A DNA stretch of 44,652 bases, taken from assembly GCA_025362955.1 (NCBI GenBank), contig JANYFB010000033.1:1-44652 (forward strand). Reading direction: 5' to 3'. Below, piece after piece: positions 38,301 through 44,652 of this stretch. The DNA is from Akkermansiaceae bacterium (GTDB taxonomy: Bacteria; Verrucomicrobiota; Verrucomicrobiia; Verrucomicrobiales; Akkermansiaceae). Under the pieces are notes generated by a model that saw only the letters and a list, made by a program, of their open reading frames with translations, was not told the DNA's origin and searched no databases. Numbering within the stretch: the stretch's first letter is position 1; every line of letters starts with the position of its first letter. The position numbers were made by a program, and so were the translations under genes.

Positions 38301-40010
38301 ATCGAGGCTGATGGTGTTGCAGTGCTCCGGCGTTTCATCTAACAAATTTCGCTCCGAGCCGAGTCCGGCACCCAGAGACATGACCGCCCACTCGCGGATG
38401 GGGTCGATGGGTGGATTGGTGACCTGGGCGAAGAGCTGTTTGAAATAGGTGTAAAGCAAGCGCGGCTGTGTCGAAAGGACGGCGAGGGGGATGTCATCGC
38501 CCATCGAGAAAACGGCTTCCTGTGCGCCCTTGATCATCGGCGGGAAAACCATGTCGAGTTCCTCTAACGAAATTCCGTGGGCGACCTGCTGGCGCGAGAG
38601 ATCGAGCGGCGTGAAGTCGATTTCCGGCATGTGAGCATCCGGCGACACGAATTTGCGGAGTTCTAACTGGTGCTCGTCGATCCAGCGACGGTAAGGCTTT
38701 TGTTTGGAAAGCTCGTCCTTGATTTCTTTGTCGTATTTAAATTCACCGGTCGCTGTATTCGCGGAAATCATTTGGCCGGGACCAAGCCGTCCCTTGCGGA
38801 CGATGGTCGCATCATCAAAGATCACCGCGCCCGCTTCCGAGCCGATGTAGAGGATGCCGTCTTCCGTGATCTTGTAACGGGACGGGCGAAGGCCGTTGCG
38901 ATCGAGCGAAGCGCAAAGCTTGGTTCCATCGGTGAAAACCAAACCCGCAGGGCCGTCCCATGGCTCGGAGAACGATCGGATGTATTGATAGAACGCACGT
39001 AATTCGTCGGAAATACCCTCGTCATTTCGGTAGGCGGGCGGCACTAACATGCACATCGCATGCTCCGGCGACCTGCCTGATAGAATGAGTAGTTCCAAAG
39101 CGTGATCGAGTGACGCGGAGTCCGATTCACCGTGGCGGATCAGGTTTTTTACCAGCTCGATGTCCTCGCCCCAGACCGGGGAGGCGAAGAACTCCTCGCG
39201 GGAGGTCATCCAATTGCGGTTGCCTTCGACGGTATTGATCTCGCCATTGTGGCACATCATTCGGAACGGCTGGCCGAGGGGCCAAGCCGGAAAGGTGTTG
39301 GTCGAGAACCGTTGGTGATAGAGCGCGATGGCGACCTGATAGTCGGGATCGGCGAAATCCAGATAGAACGCCCGCAGCGCCGCAGGCATGGCGAGCGCCT
39401 TGTAGGAAATCAGGCGGCTGGAGAACGTCGGGATGTAGAAGCCTTGGATTTCCTTGGTGCGGTGCTCGATTTCGCGACGGCAGAGATAGAGTATCCGCTC
39501 GAATTGCTCCGGCTCCATTCCCTGGGGCCGGATCATCAACAGGTGTTCGATTTTCGGCAGCGATGCGTGGGCGATTTTTCCCAATGCATCCACATCCACC
39601 GGCACATCACGCCAACCGATTTGCGCAATGCCACGCTTCTCCGTCACCTCGCTAGCGATCACCTTGAGTTTCCCGATGACTGCCGCGTCCTCGTGAGGAA
39701 AAAAGAATACTCCAACAGCTAGATCGTTTTCATTATCAATTCGATGGCCTAATTTTTCCGCCGCTTTAATAAACAAAGGGTAAGGGATCTGCGTTAGGAC
39801 GCCTGAGCCATCGCCGGTTTTCATATCCGCATCCACGGCGCCGCGATGGGTCATGCAGCACACCGAGGTGAGCGCGTAATCAAGGACTTTAAAACTCCGT
39901 TCACCCTTCAAATGGGCGATGGCACCCATGCCGCAATTATCGTGTTCTTGGGACAGCCGATGCAAAGAACCGGGAACGAGAGGGGTGCTGGGATGGTAAA
40001 ACGGATTCAT
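35340..40010 (-). CDS. gltB: glutamate synthase, large (alpha) subunit
   Basis: 1556 aa from ATG 40010, the family's normal size. The 70-residue open extension to 40220 is not conserved in character and was dropped. Class-II glutamine amidotransferase domain with nucleophile C26 (HDNCGMGAIAHL), preceded by a propeptide; then the central domain, the FMN-binding TIM barrel (PGEGGQLPGHKV, GHDGGTGASPLSS), the 3Fe-4S cysteines in CVYVRKCHLNTCPVG, and the C-terminal GXGXG beta-helix domain (GATGGSLFATGRAGERFAVR, GMSGGTAYVYD). It makes glutamate from glutamine and 2-oxoglutarate. The small subunit gltD is not in the window. Confidence 0.97.
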   Translation of the reverse strand: MNPFYHPSTPLVPGSLHRLSQEHDNCGMGAIAHLKGERSFKVLDYALTSVCCMTHRGAVDADMKTGDGSGVLTQIPYPLFIKAAEKLGHRIDNENDLAVGVFFFPHEDAAVIGKLKVIASEVTEKRGIAQIGWRDVPVDVDALGKIAHASLPKIEHLLMIRPQGMEPEQFERILYLCRREIEHRTKEIQGFYIPTFSSRLISYKALAMPAALRAFYLDFADPDYQVAIALYHQRFSTNTFPAWPLGQPFRMMCHNGEINTVEGNRNWMTSREEFFASPVWGEDIELVKNLIRHGESDSASLDHALELLILSGRSPEHAMCMLVPPAYRNDEGISDELRAFYQYIRSFSEPWDGPAGLVFTDGTKLCASLDRNGLRPSRYKITEDGILYIGSEAGAVIFDDATIVRKGRLGPGQMISANTATGEFKYDKEIKDELSKQKPYRRWIDEHQLELRKFVSPDAHMPEIDFTPLDLSRQQVAHGISLEELDMVFPPMIKGAQEAVFSMGDDIPLAVLSTQPRLLYTYFKQLFAQVTNPPIDPIREWAVMSLGAGLGSERNLLDETPEHCNTISLDSAILFEHQLEKIKHLDEQGFPSFALDCTWPAASGAAGMRDRLDELCRAVENNILADRNILILSDRATSAERIPIPMLLAIGTIHHHLTRIRKRMRASIVVESGEVRDVHQIACCFGFGATAICPYLGYASVRQLVAADAGKGKLDITAQKAMTNYRKALEKGILKIMSKMGISVLNSYQGAQTFEAIGVGREVVDFSFSGVPSKIGGVGFVEIAQESIIRHRAAFETAVPDGGILDLGDPGYNRYRKAGERHVYTTEVIKNFHTYVKSGKAEDYEEYVRVALETNPVAIKDLIEFVPAASGPISLEEVETMQSIRKRFTTAAMSLGALSPEAHETLAIAMNRIGGKSDSGEGGEDPARYKPYPNGDFARSYIKQVASGRFGVSAYYLVNADELEIKMAQGAKPGEGGQLPGHKVNALIARLRNTQPGVQLISPPPHHDIYSIEDLAQLIHDLKEVNPRARITVKLVSESGVGTVASGCAKASADNILISGHDGGTGASPLSSTKHAGSPWELGLAEAQQTLLINNLRDRVILRTDGGIRNGRDVVIAAILGAEQFNFGTTAMIAMGCVYVRKCHLNTCPVGIATTDPKYRAKFKGTPEMVINYFTAVADEARRYMAKIGVRTLNELIGRPEFLKQRHIPEHPKANTLDLSALLKDVIPTLASHSGTPAASISRICAKERNDGLTKPELDLQILGDLVAAVSNRPAPPSPEYGANSVPPEILDAIKLLPDRPPVVLDYDVINTNRNIGTRLSGRIAEIHGDRKLAPGSVHITCRGSAGQSFGTFLVAGVKLELIGEANDYVGKGMAAGEIVIRVSPEAKFEAATNTICGNTCLYGATGGSLFATGRAGERFAVRNSGATTVVEGVGDHGCEYMTNGSVAILGKTGKNFGAGMSGGTAYVYDVDGKFYSRVNSEMVVALPVRRPQDIAEIRQLIELHLEKTGSKQAEKLLANWEETTRKLVRVIAKERAELEAAEEKHEAASTPVGAQ

Positions 40011-40119
40011 TGGGAAATTGAGAAATCCCTTCACGAACCACAGCCCAGGACGGGACGCGGAATACACGGCAGGTTTCCTAAGCTGCCAAGCAGGAATTGT
40101 ACCCGCACCGTCGGCTCGG

Positions 40120-40968
40120 TTAGGAAATATCGTCGCTGCCATCGGGTGGCAGCAAACCGCGTTCGACGAGAAATTTGTCGGCCAATCCCAGGGTGAGCTC
40201 GAAGTTTTTTTGGCTGACATTGAAGTTGAAGAAACTGTGCTCCGCCCGCTCGAAAGTAATCAGCTCGCAGGAATTTCCGCGCCATCTCATGCTGCGACGG
40301 AATTTCTCCACATCATCGAATGGCGTGGTCCGATCATTCTTCCCATGGAAAAAAAGCATCGGCGGGAGCTTGCGGCGGACCAGATTCGTGGGGCTCAGGC
40401 GCTTGGCGGTCCTGGCATCAGGAAATCGATCCGCCGCAGGGCCCTTGGCGGCGGTATTAATCAACGTGCTGAAAAGAATGAGTGCCTGCGGAATGCAGTC
40501 GATGCCGTTCACCGCCGGGAGATCCTTGGGCTTCGGCAGGGTTGCTAGAAGGGCGAGGTAGGCCCCGCCGCCAGCGCCACCGATCGTGATTTTGTTAGGA
40601 TCGAGGTTGAAGGTATCGGCATTGTTTCGCAACCACCGGATGAGATCGCGCGCGTCCTCAATGGCTTCTAACGGCCCCGTGCCGTGTCTGGCCGATGTCC
40701 GCGTTTCCGCCGCCACCGCCACTGCACCACGGCCTGCGAAATGCAGACAGTGGGGGACGAACTGCGTCGGCGTGGGAGCGTCCCATAGGCCACCGTGGAA
40801 AAATAAAACCACCGGCCGAGGGGCGCCATCCGATTTTTCCGGGAAAAACAGGTGGGCCTGCACATCGCCTTCTGGCCGTTGTTCGTAAACGTAGGTCGCC
40901 GCGTCCTTTAAAATCTCTCGATCCCGCGCCTCGCCAATCGGCGCCACTCTCTGCAAAATACTGCTCAT
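40120..40968 (-). CDS. alpha/beta hydrolase (BD-FAE/lipase-like) lacking the nucleophile Ser
   Basis: 282 aa from ATG 40968. Fold marks are FFHGGLWDAPT (HGG oxyanion hole), the helix-leading elbow ITIGGAGGGAYLALLATL, the acid in FHGKNDRTTPF and the His in RAEHSFFNF. In relatives the elbow is GG-G/A-SAG; here the serine position (133) is Gly, codon GGC, one step from AGC. Acid and His are kept. So it may be a recent inactivation or a non-catalytic homologue. No signal peptide. It lies 110 bases upstream of gltB on the same strand. A longer start at 41040 overlaps the divergent gene and is less likely. Confidence 0.8.
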   Translation of the reverse strand: MSSILQRVAPIGEARDREILKDAATYVYEQRPEGDVQAHLFFPEKSDGAPRPVVLFFHGGLWDAPTPTQFVPHCLHFAGRGAVAVAAETRTSARHGTGPLEAIEDARDLIRWLRNNADTFNLDPNKITIGGAGGGAYLALLATLPKPKDLPAVNGIDCIPQALILFSTLINTAAKGPAADRFPDARTAKRLSPTNLVRRKLPPMLFFHGKNDRTTPFDDVEKFRRSMRWRGNSCELITFERAEHSFFNFNVSQKNFELTLGLADKFLVERGLLPPDGSDDIS

Positions 40969-41051
40969 AGCTAAAACACCACCGTCTCCAATCTGACCGG
41001 CCTGCGATTTGTTTGTTGTGGGATGGGCTGTCTTGTCCAATCGTTTCGCTT

Positions 41052-41930
41052 ATGAATCGACTGATTTTTGCAATTTCGCTGGTTTGCGCGACTTTGACTG
41101 CTGCCGAGGAATCCTTGCGCCCTGCCTTGGAAACAACCTACAGCGCGTGGCGGGAAGCAATGATTCGGAAAGATGCCTCGGCTTGGCAACGTGTCACCGC
41201 CGAACATCGAAGGGTAGAGGTCCGGAACCGTATTGTCTCGGAAAAACAGCCATTTCCCGCCGCGATTTTTGATTTGCCTGCCCCTCCGCCGTCCCTTCAG
41301 GGACTGAATTTTCTCGGAGCAAAGGAGAACGGTGCGACTGCGAAAGCCTCCTATTTCGGGAAAATCGACTTTGCCGTGGGTGGTGATCCTTCGGACAATT
41401 TGCTGGTTTTATCCTTCATCAAGGGCAATGCGGGTTGGCTCTACGACCGAGCGGATTTTGTCAATTTGGCGGCACTTCCGATCGTCCGCAAGGAACTGGC
41501 GGCGGGGAATTTGAAATATTTGAAGGAAACCCCGGAAGCGCAGCCCTCCGGCCAGGTTCCGCCGATCCCTATTGCCGCCCAAACGGCCAAATACGTTGCA
41601 AAGGTTTACGTCTTTTGCCCAGGGCGAGAAGTCCAGGTGCAGGTCAATAAAATTAGTCATCATCGTTTCGCGAATGCAAAAGAGGCCGAAATCGTAATCG
41701 GTGGGGCCTTGGACGGTGCCAATGAGGTCCAATATTCCGTGAAAAAGCTCGAAGGCGGAACTGGCATGGAAGTGATGACCATCCGAGTCTATCTGATGCC
41801 AGAGGTGGATGGCCAGAACCCGATCAAAGCCTTCGAATATCAGATTGGCGCAGGTGACGCCGTGAAGCCATTTGGCACAGGAACTTTCAACGTAGATCCC
41901 AGCACCGCCGCAAAATTGGCGGGGAAGTAG
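41052..41930 (+). CDS. secreted protein of unknown function
   Basis: 292 aa from ATG 41052, giving a Sec signal peptide (MNRLIFAISLVCATLTAAEE, cut after TAA). The mature part begins with a helical segment (LRPALETTYSAWREAMIRKD, like NTF2/nuclear-transport fold starts), has LVLSFIKGNAGWLYDRADFV, then a Pro-rich linker (PSGQVPPIPIAAQ) and a beta-rich C-terminal domain (VAKVYVFCPGREVQVQVNKI). No known family recognised. It starts divergently from the hydrolase gene, 83 bases apart. Confidence 0.72.
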   Translation: MNRLIFAISLVCATLTAAEESLRPALETTYSAWREAMIRKDASAWQRVTAEHRRVEVRNRIVSEKQPFPAAIFDLPAPPPSLQGLNFLGAKENGATAKASYFGKIDFAVGGDPSDNLLVLSFIKGNAGWLYDRADFVNLAALPIVRKELAAGNLKYLKETPEAQPSGQVPPIPIAAQTAKYVAKVYVFCPGREVQVQVNKISHHRFANAKEAEIVIGGALDGANEVQYSVKKLEGGTGMEVMTIRVYLMPEVDGQNPIKAFEYQIGAGDAVKPFGTGTFNVDPSTAAKLAGK

Positions 41931-42012
41931 GCAGACCCCACCACGAACAATGGGGTTCAACAAATCAAAAATTCTAATGGGTAGCGGTAACTCGACCTAG
42001 AGTGCAGCGGTT

Positions 42013-42107
42013 GAAATCCAGCGATGAAAAAGCCGGGGATTCAATATGGGGAAAAATGAAATTCAAACTGATCCACCGCCTCGCTATTGGTAGTGGGTCA
42101 GTTTGAA
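42013..42107 (+). repeat. left copy of 95-bp perfect inverted repeat
   Basis: Base-for-base identical to the reverse complement of 44558-44652. Contains TTCAAACTGATCCAC and, 16 bases on, GTGGGTCAGTTTGAA, an imperfect palindrome (one mismatch) able to form a 15-bp hairpin. Base 42012 cannot be compared because the other copy meets the window edge. Confidence 0.95.
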
Positions 42108-42162
42108 ATCCCCTCGAAATTCTTTGATTGAAGCGGTCCCGCGATGGTGCGAAGCTGCAAGC

Positions 42163-42342
42163 ATGATCAGCCCCGAGCAACCCGGCCCGCCGAAGGATGA
42201 GAAGAAAGCGCCACCTCCAGACAAGCAAGATCGCGCCAAGGGTGAATGCGCGTGCGGTCACGACCACGACTCCGCCGAGGAGCAAGGCGTGGATTCCGCC
42301 AACGACTTCATGCGGAAGTTTTTGAAGAAGTCCGAGGAATGA
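42163..42342 (+). CDS. small Cys/His-motif hypothetical protein
   Basis: 59 aa from ATG 42163 (MISPEQPGPPKDEKKAPPPD): a Pro/Lys-rich acidic-basic N-terminus, then GECACGHDHDSAEE with a C-x-C-x-H-x-H cluster that could hold a metal ion, and a helical FMRKFLKKSEE end. No family recognised. The stop abuts the end of the convergent HTH-P63C gene. An upstream ATG at 42103 lies inside the left repeat and is less likely. Confidence 0.5.
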   Translation: MISPEQPGPPKDEKKAPPPDKQDRAKGECACGHDHDSAEEQGVDSANDFMRKFLKKSEE

Positions 42343-43485
42343 TTACTTCATGAATCTCGAATCATAATCCCCAAGAAGGAGCTGCTCCGCCGATCCCTTT
42401 TTCGGAAATGTGAGGTTGATAAGGTGGTAATAGGACTCCCATTCCTGAAAGCCGTCCATCATTTTGGTAACGGCAAAGAGGTGGCGATCCAAATCAGGTT
42501 GTCCCACCTCATCTGAGAGCCATTGATGGTGCTTAACGGCCCGCCTTCCACCATCGAGCACCGGATTGATATCTTCCAATTTATCCAGCACGCCCGGTTC
42601 TAGTCGCTGATAAACGATGTCCTTCGTGATTTTCCCAAATACTGGAGGTCTTTTCCATACTGGAGAGTCCCAAGACCAATGCTTTAGACGCATTATTCCG
42701 GTATAAAAATCATCCGGGAATCGCTTGGTCCATCGAGCATAGGCGTCTCGAAAGTAAGCATCAAACAACCGTTGGAGAGCATCCCGGCGTTTTTTGGTTT
42801 CGTATCCTGTCGCCTCATAAATGAGGGCCGTAATCCCGACCTTGGCCAAGCTCTCCACCAGCAATTCTGCTTGCTGAGCATAGCGGGCCCCTTGGCTGTT
42901 GGGGCTGAATTCCTTGGTTCGCCGCGCCTCCAAGAGTCCCTTGCAGTAGTCAACGATGAGCGTCCCCTCATAGCCGTTGGACAAACAATTATTCGAATTT
43001 ATGTATTTTACAGGATTGCTTACAGCATGGCGTAAGTCCCTAAACCACTTGGAGTTAAGGTTGTCGGATTCAATGATATTGGCCAAGCGTTCACCAGTCG
43101 CGTAAGCACCTTTGGTGATGCCAAAAAAGTCTAAAAATGAGGCAGTTGTGACGACCGCGACTTCGTTATCTAAGACCGCGGCATGAAACTTATACTTCCC
43201 GAGTGTGAGCGGCGCACTGGTGATCTCTCTTCGCTCGATCCCGTTGGGGTCTTTCCATTCTAGGTCATAATCGGCCTGAAGCTCCACCCAAAAGGCGACG
43301 GGGGTTTTAAAAAACTGCGCCAAGACCGCCGCAGTCTCAGAGGTGATTCGTCGTTTTCCGTTGAGAATCTCGCTGACGCGAGATTGGGCAAGCCCTGTCT
43401 CTTTGCACATCTCATAGGCAGTCACATTTCTGATTTTCAGCATTCGCTTCAAAACGTCTGATGGTCGTGGTGTTTCTTCCTTCAT
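42343..43485 (-). CDS. HigA-like HTH protein fused to a P63C domain
   Basis: 380 aa from ATG 43485. Residues about 8-75 are an XRE/HigA-type helix-turn-helix (VTAYEMCKETGLAQSRVSEI, then LNGKRRITSE and FFKTPVAFWVELQADYDLE). From about 98 to the end it follows the P63C domain: KYKFHAAVLDNEVAVVTTAS, FLDFFGI, then ALIYEATGYE, KRFPDDFYTGIMRLKHW, RPPVFGKITKDIVYQRL, KHHQWLSDEVG. P63C is a phage- and plasmid-associated domain of unknown activity. HigA proteins are antitoxins, but no HigB-like toxin gene is adjacent. Its own promoter and palindrome suggest autoregulation. It is divergent from the transposase (about 90 bases) and lies within the inverted repeats, so it is inferred to be cargo. Confidence 0.85.
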   Translation of the reverse strand: MKEETPRPSDVLKRMLKIRNVTAYEMCKETGLAQSRVSEILNGKRRITSETAAVLAQFFKTPVAFWVELQADYDLEWKDPNGIERREITSAPLTLGKYKFHAAVLDNEVAVVTTASFLDFFGITKGAYATGERLANIIESDNLNSKWFRDLRHAVSNPVKYINSNNCLSNGYEGTLIVDYCKGLLEARRTKEFSPNSQGARYAQQAELLVESLAKVGITALIYEATGYETKKRRDALQRLFDAYFRDAYARWTKRFPDDFYTGIMRLKHWSWDSPVWKRPPVFGKITKDIVYQRLEPGVLDKLEDINPVLDGGRRAVKHHQWLSDEVGQPDLDRHLFAVTKMMDGFQEWESYYHLINLTFPKKGSAEQLLLGDYDSRFMK

Positions 43486-43493
43486 CGAGAAGC

Positions 43494-43536
43494 AGAATAA
43501 CAACCGATGTTTATCCGTCAAGCGTAATTACTTACG
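43494..43536 (-). promoter_or_regulatory. sigma-70-like promoter and palindromic operator candidate for the HTH-P63C gene
   Basis: On the minus strand TTGACG (43516-43521) and TATTCT (43494-43499) are 16 bases apart, with the ATG only 8 bases past the -10 box, so the transcript would be nearly leaderless. Just upstream of the -35 box lies CGTAA-N4-TTACG (43523-43536), a good site for a HigA-type dimer. The same site sits about 40 bases before the transposase ATG and could also affect it. Confidence 0.5.
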
Positions 43537-43577
43537 TTTTATCTTGCGGTAGCTCAGTTGGTCGCCATGATCTCCAC

Positions 43578-44555
43578 ATGAACCGCACCGCAACCGAGAA
43601 AAGAGCGATGATCATCCGCTGCCTTACCGAAGGAAACTCGATTCGTTCAACGGTCCGGATGACTGGAGCTGCCAAGAACACGGTGACCAAGCTGGTCGTT
43701 GAGTTCGGAGAATTTGCAGCATGGTATCAGGACAAGATGCTTCGTGACCTCAAATGCACGGACTTGCAACTTGATGAGATTTGGGCGTTCTGCGGTTGCA
43801 AGGAGAAAAACAAGGGGACTTCCAGCCACCCGCAGGGCGGCGACATCTGGACTTGGACGGCACTCTGCCGGGACACAAAGCTCGTTCCTTCGTGGTTGGT
43901 CGGGGATCGCGGCATGAACTCCGCCCGTGAGATTGTCGATGACCTTGCCTCCCGCCTCGCCAATCGCGTCCAAATCAGCACAGACGGGCACCGGGCATAC
44001 GTTCACGCCATCAAGGGAGCTTTTGGCCATGACGTTGACTATGGCCGTCTTATCAAGGTTTACGGAACAGACAACCAAGGCCGGGAAATCGTAGTTCGTG
44101 CCGACAAGGTTCCTACCATTGGAAATCCTGAAATGGACAATGTTTGCACAAGCCACGTTGAACGCCAGAATCTCACGATGAGAATGCAGATGCGTCGATT
44201 CACTCGGCTGACCAATGGATTTTCTAAAAAGGCTGAGAACCATGCCGCCATGGTTTCCATTCATTTCTTGAACTACAATTTCATCCGCAAGCATCAGACG
44301 CTCAAAACAGCGCCTGCTGTTGCAGCCGGGGTAATCAGCAAGCCGATGACGCTGGAAGAACTTCTGGACCTCTTTGACGAGTTCCGCTCAGACCTGTATC
44401 CGGTGAACCGTCCGCTACGCTACCGTCCACGCTCCAACCGTGAAACCTACGAGCCGCAGACACCACTTACGCCGTGGTATCTCGATCCTGAGAGCGGAGG
44501 CCGATGCCCGCCGATGGATCAGCGGAAACCGGGGATTGCGTATGGTGACGAATAA
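43578..44555 (+). CDS. IS1-type DDE transposase
   Basis: 325 aa from ATG 43578. N-terminal helix-turn-helix (TEGNSIRSTVRMTGAAKNTV), then the catalytic core aligned with IS1 InsB: LDEIWAFCG (D66), ISTDGHRAYVHAI (D136) and SHVERQNLTMRMQMRRFTRL (E195), with the FSKKAENHAAMVSIHFLNYN segment after it. All three acidic residues are present and the frame is intact, so it is probably active. The protein is longer than E. coli InsB' (about 232 aa) and needs no frameshift. The stop lies 2 bases before the right inverted repeat. It carries an extra C-terminal tail of about 60 residues rich in Pro and Arg. Confidence 0.88.
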   Translation: MNRTATEKRAMIIRCLTEGNSIRSTVRMTGAAKNTVTKLVVEFGEFAAWYQDKMLRDLKCTDLQLDEIWAFCGCKEKNKGTSSHPQGGDIWTWTALCRDTKLVPSWLVGDRGMNSAREIVDDLASRLANRVQISTDGHRAYVHAIKGAFGHDVDYGRLIKVYGTDNQGREIVVRADKVPTIGNPEMDNVCTSHVERQNLTMRMQMRRFTRLTNGFSKKAENHAAMVSIHFLNYNFIRKHQTLKTAPAVAAGVISKPMTLEELLDLFDEFRSDLYPVNRPLRYRPRSNRETYEPQTPLTPWYLDPESGGRCPPMDQRKPGIAYGDE

Positions 44556-44557
44556 AA

Positions 44558-44652
44558 TTCAAACTGACCCACTACCAATAGCGAGGCGGTGGATCAGTTT
44601 GAATTTCATTTTTCCCCATATTGAATCCCCGGCTTTTTCATCGCTGGATTTC
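44558..44652 (-). repeat. right copy of the 95-bp perfect inverted repeat, cut by window end
   Basis: Exact reverse complement of 42013-42107. It begins two bases after the transposase stop codon, where an IS end is expected (TTCAAACTGACCCACTACC). The match reaches the last base of the window, so its full length is unknown. Confidence 0.95.

Larger units (their letters stand above)
42013..44652. mobile_element. IS-related unit bounded by at least 95-bp inverted repeats
   Basis: A 95-bp sequence at 42013-42107 recurs in exact inverted orientation at 44558-44652, the window end. Between them are the small Cys/His gene, the HTH-P63C gene and an IS1-type transposase. Inside each repeat the tips TTCAAACTGA(T/C)CCAC appear twice head to head, so each repeat looks like two IS ends facing one another. 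Readings: a transposon with long terminal repeats; or a composite where the left repeat is the tail of a second, inverted and mostly deleted IS copy. The outer ends and any target duplication are not visible. Confidence 0.65.

Noticed and set aside
37512-38342. 276-codon plus-strand open frame inside gltB
   Set aside because: Antisense shadow of conserved glutamate synthase sequence.
40011-40220. 70-residue N-terminal extension of glutamate synthase
   Set aside because: No conserved character and it overlaps the upstream hydrolase gene; ATG 40010 puts the catalytic Cys at a normal distance.
43545-43568. tRNA-like A-box string GCGGTAGCTCAGTTGG before the transposase
   Set aside because: No D-stem partner, anticodon arm or T arm follows; it may be a degenerate IS left end (GGTAG...TCAGTT) or chance.
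1-44652. CRISPR array or rRNA genes
   Set aside because: No regularly spaced direct repeats and no rRNA-like sequence were noticed.

Overview
The window looks like chromosome of a free-living Verrucomicrobiota bacterium, of the Luteolibacter/Verrucomicrobiales kind. The basis is indirect: an SHD1-like domain fused to a GH128-type glycosidase, many small secreted proteins of unknown function, Sec signal peptides, an outer-membrane barrel (so diderm), and the general style of the glycan genes. Nothing here fixes a genus.

Layout. 1-3028 is the end of an integrated island: a NERD/kinase-like gene that runs off the left edge and carries a frameshift, a complete tyrosine integrase, and a 3' fragment of tRNA-Tyr(GTA) followed by the tRNA terminator, read here as the attachment site. 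3469-17781 is a stress-type accessory region: zinc alcohol dehydrogenase, a three-gene overlapping operon of small membrane proteins (DUF3618, holin-X-like, one-TM protein), Mn catalase, PRC-barrel protein, a methionine-rich triple-repeat secreted protein, a NarL-type response regulator beside a decayed histidine kinase, a YflT-like stress protein, a DUF6766 membrane protein, an outer-membrane barrel, an alpha/beta hydrolase and a DUF892 (YciF-like) protein. Several genes here are broken (DUF72 remnant, histidine kinase, membrane-anchored hydrolase).

19400-30496 is a glycan region: an unrecognised 748-aa probable helical-toroid protein, a tiny lipoprotein, a glycosyltransferase overlapping UDP-galactopyranose mutase (glf), a GH2 enzyme, a convergent GH1-like enzyme, and a GH128-type glycosidase split by an in-frame TAG. 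30530-41930 is more ordinary chromosome: malQ, a DUF255 thioredoxin-like protein, an M48-like protease, a small lipoprotein, the glutamate synthase large subunit, a hydrolase whose nucleophile serine appears lost, and a secreted protein.

42013-44652 is a mobile unit bounded by a perfect inverted repeat of at least 95 bp. It holds a small Cys/His protein, a HigA-like HTH fused to a P63C domain with its own promoter and a palindromic operator candidate, and an IS1-type transposase. The window ends inside the right repeat, so the repeat may be longer. The most interesting items are this HTH-P63C unit, the island edge with the atypical NERD kinase, the methionine-rich repeat protein, and the glf glycan cluster.
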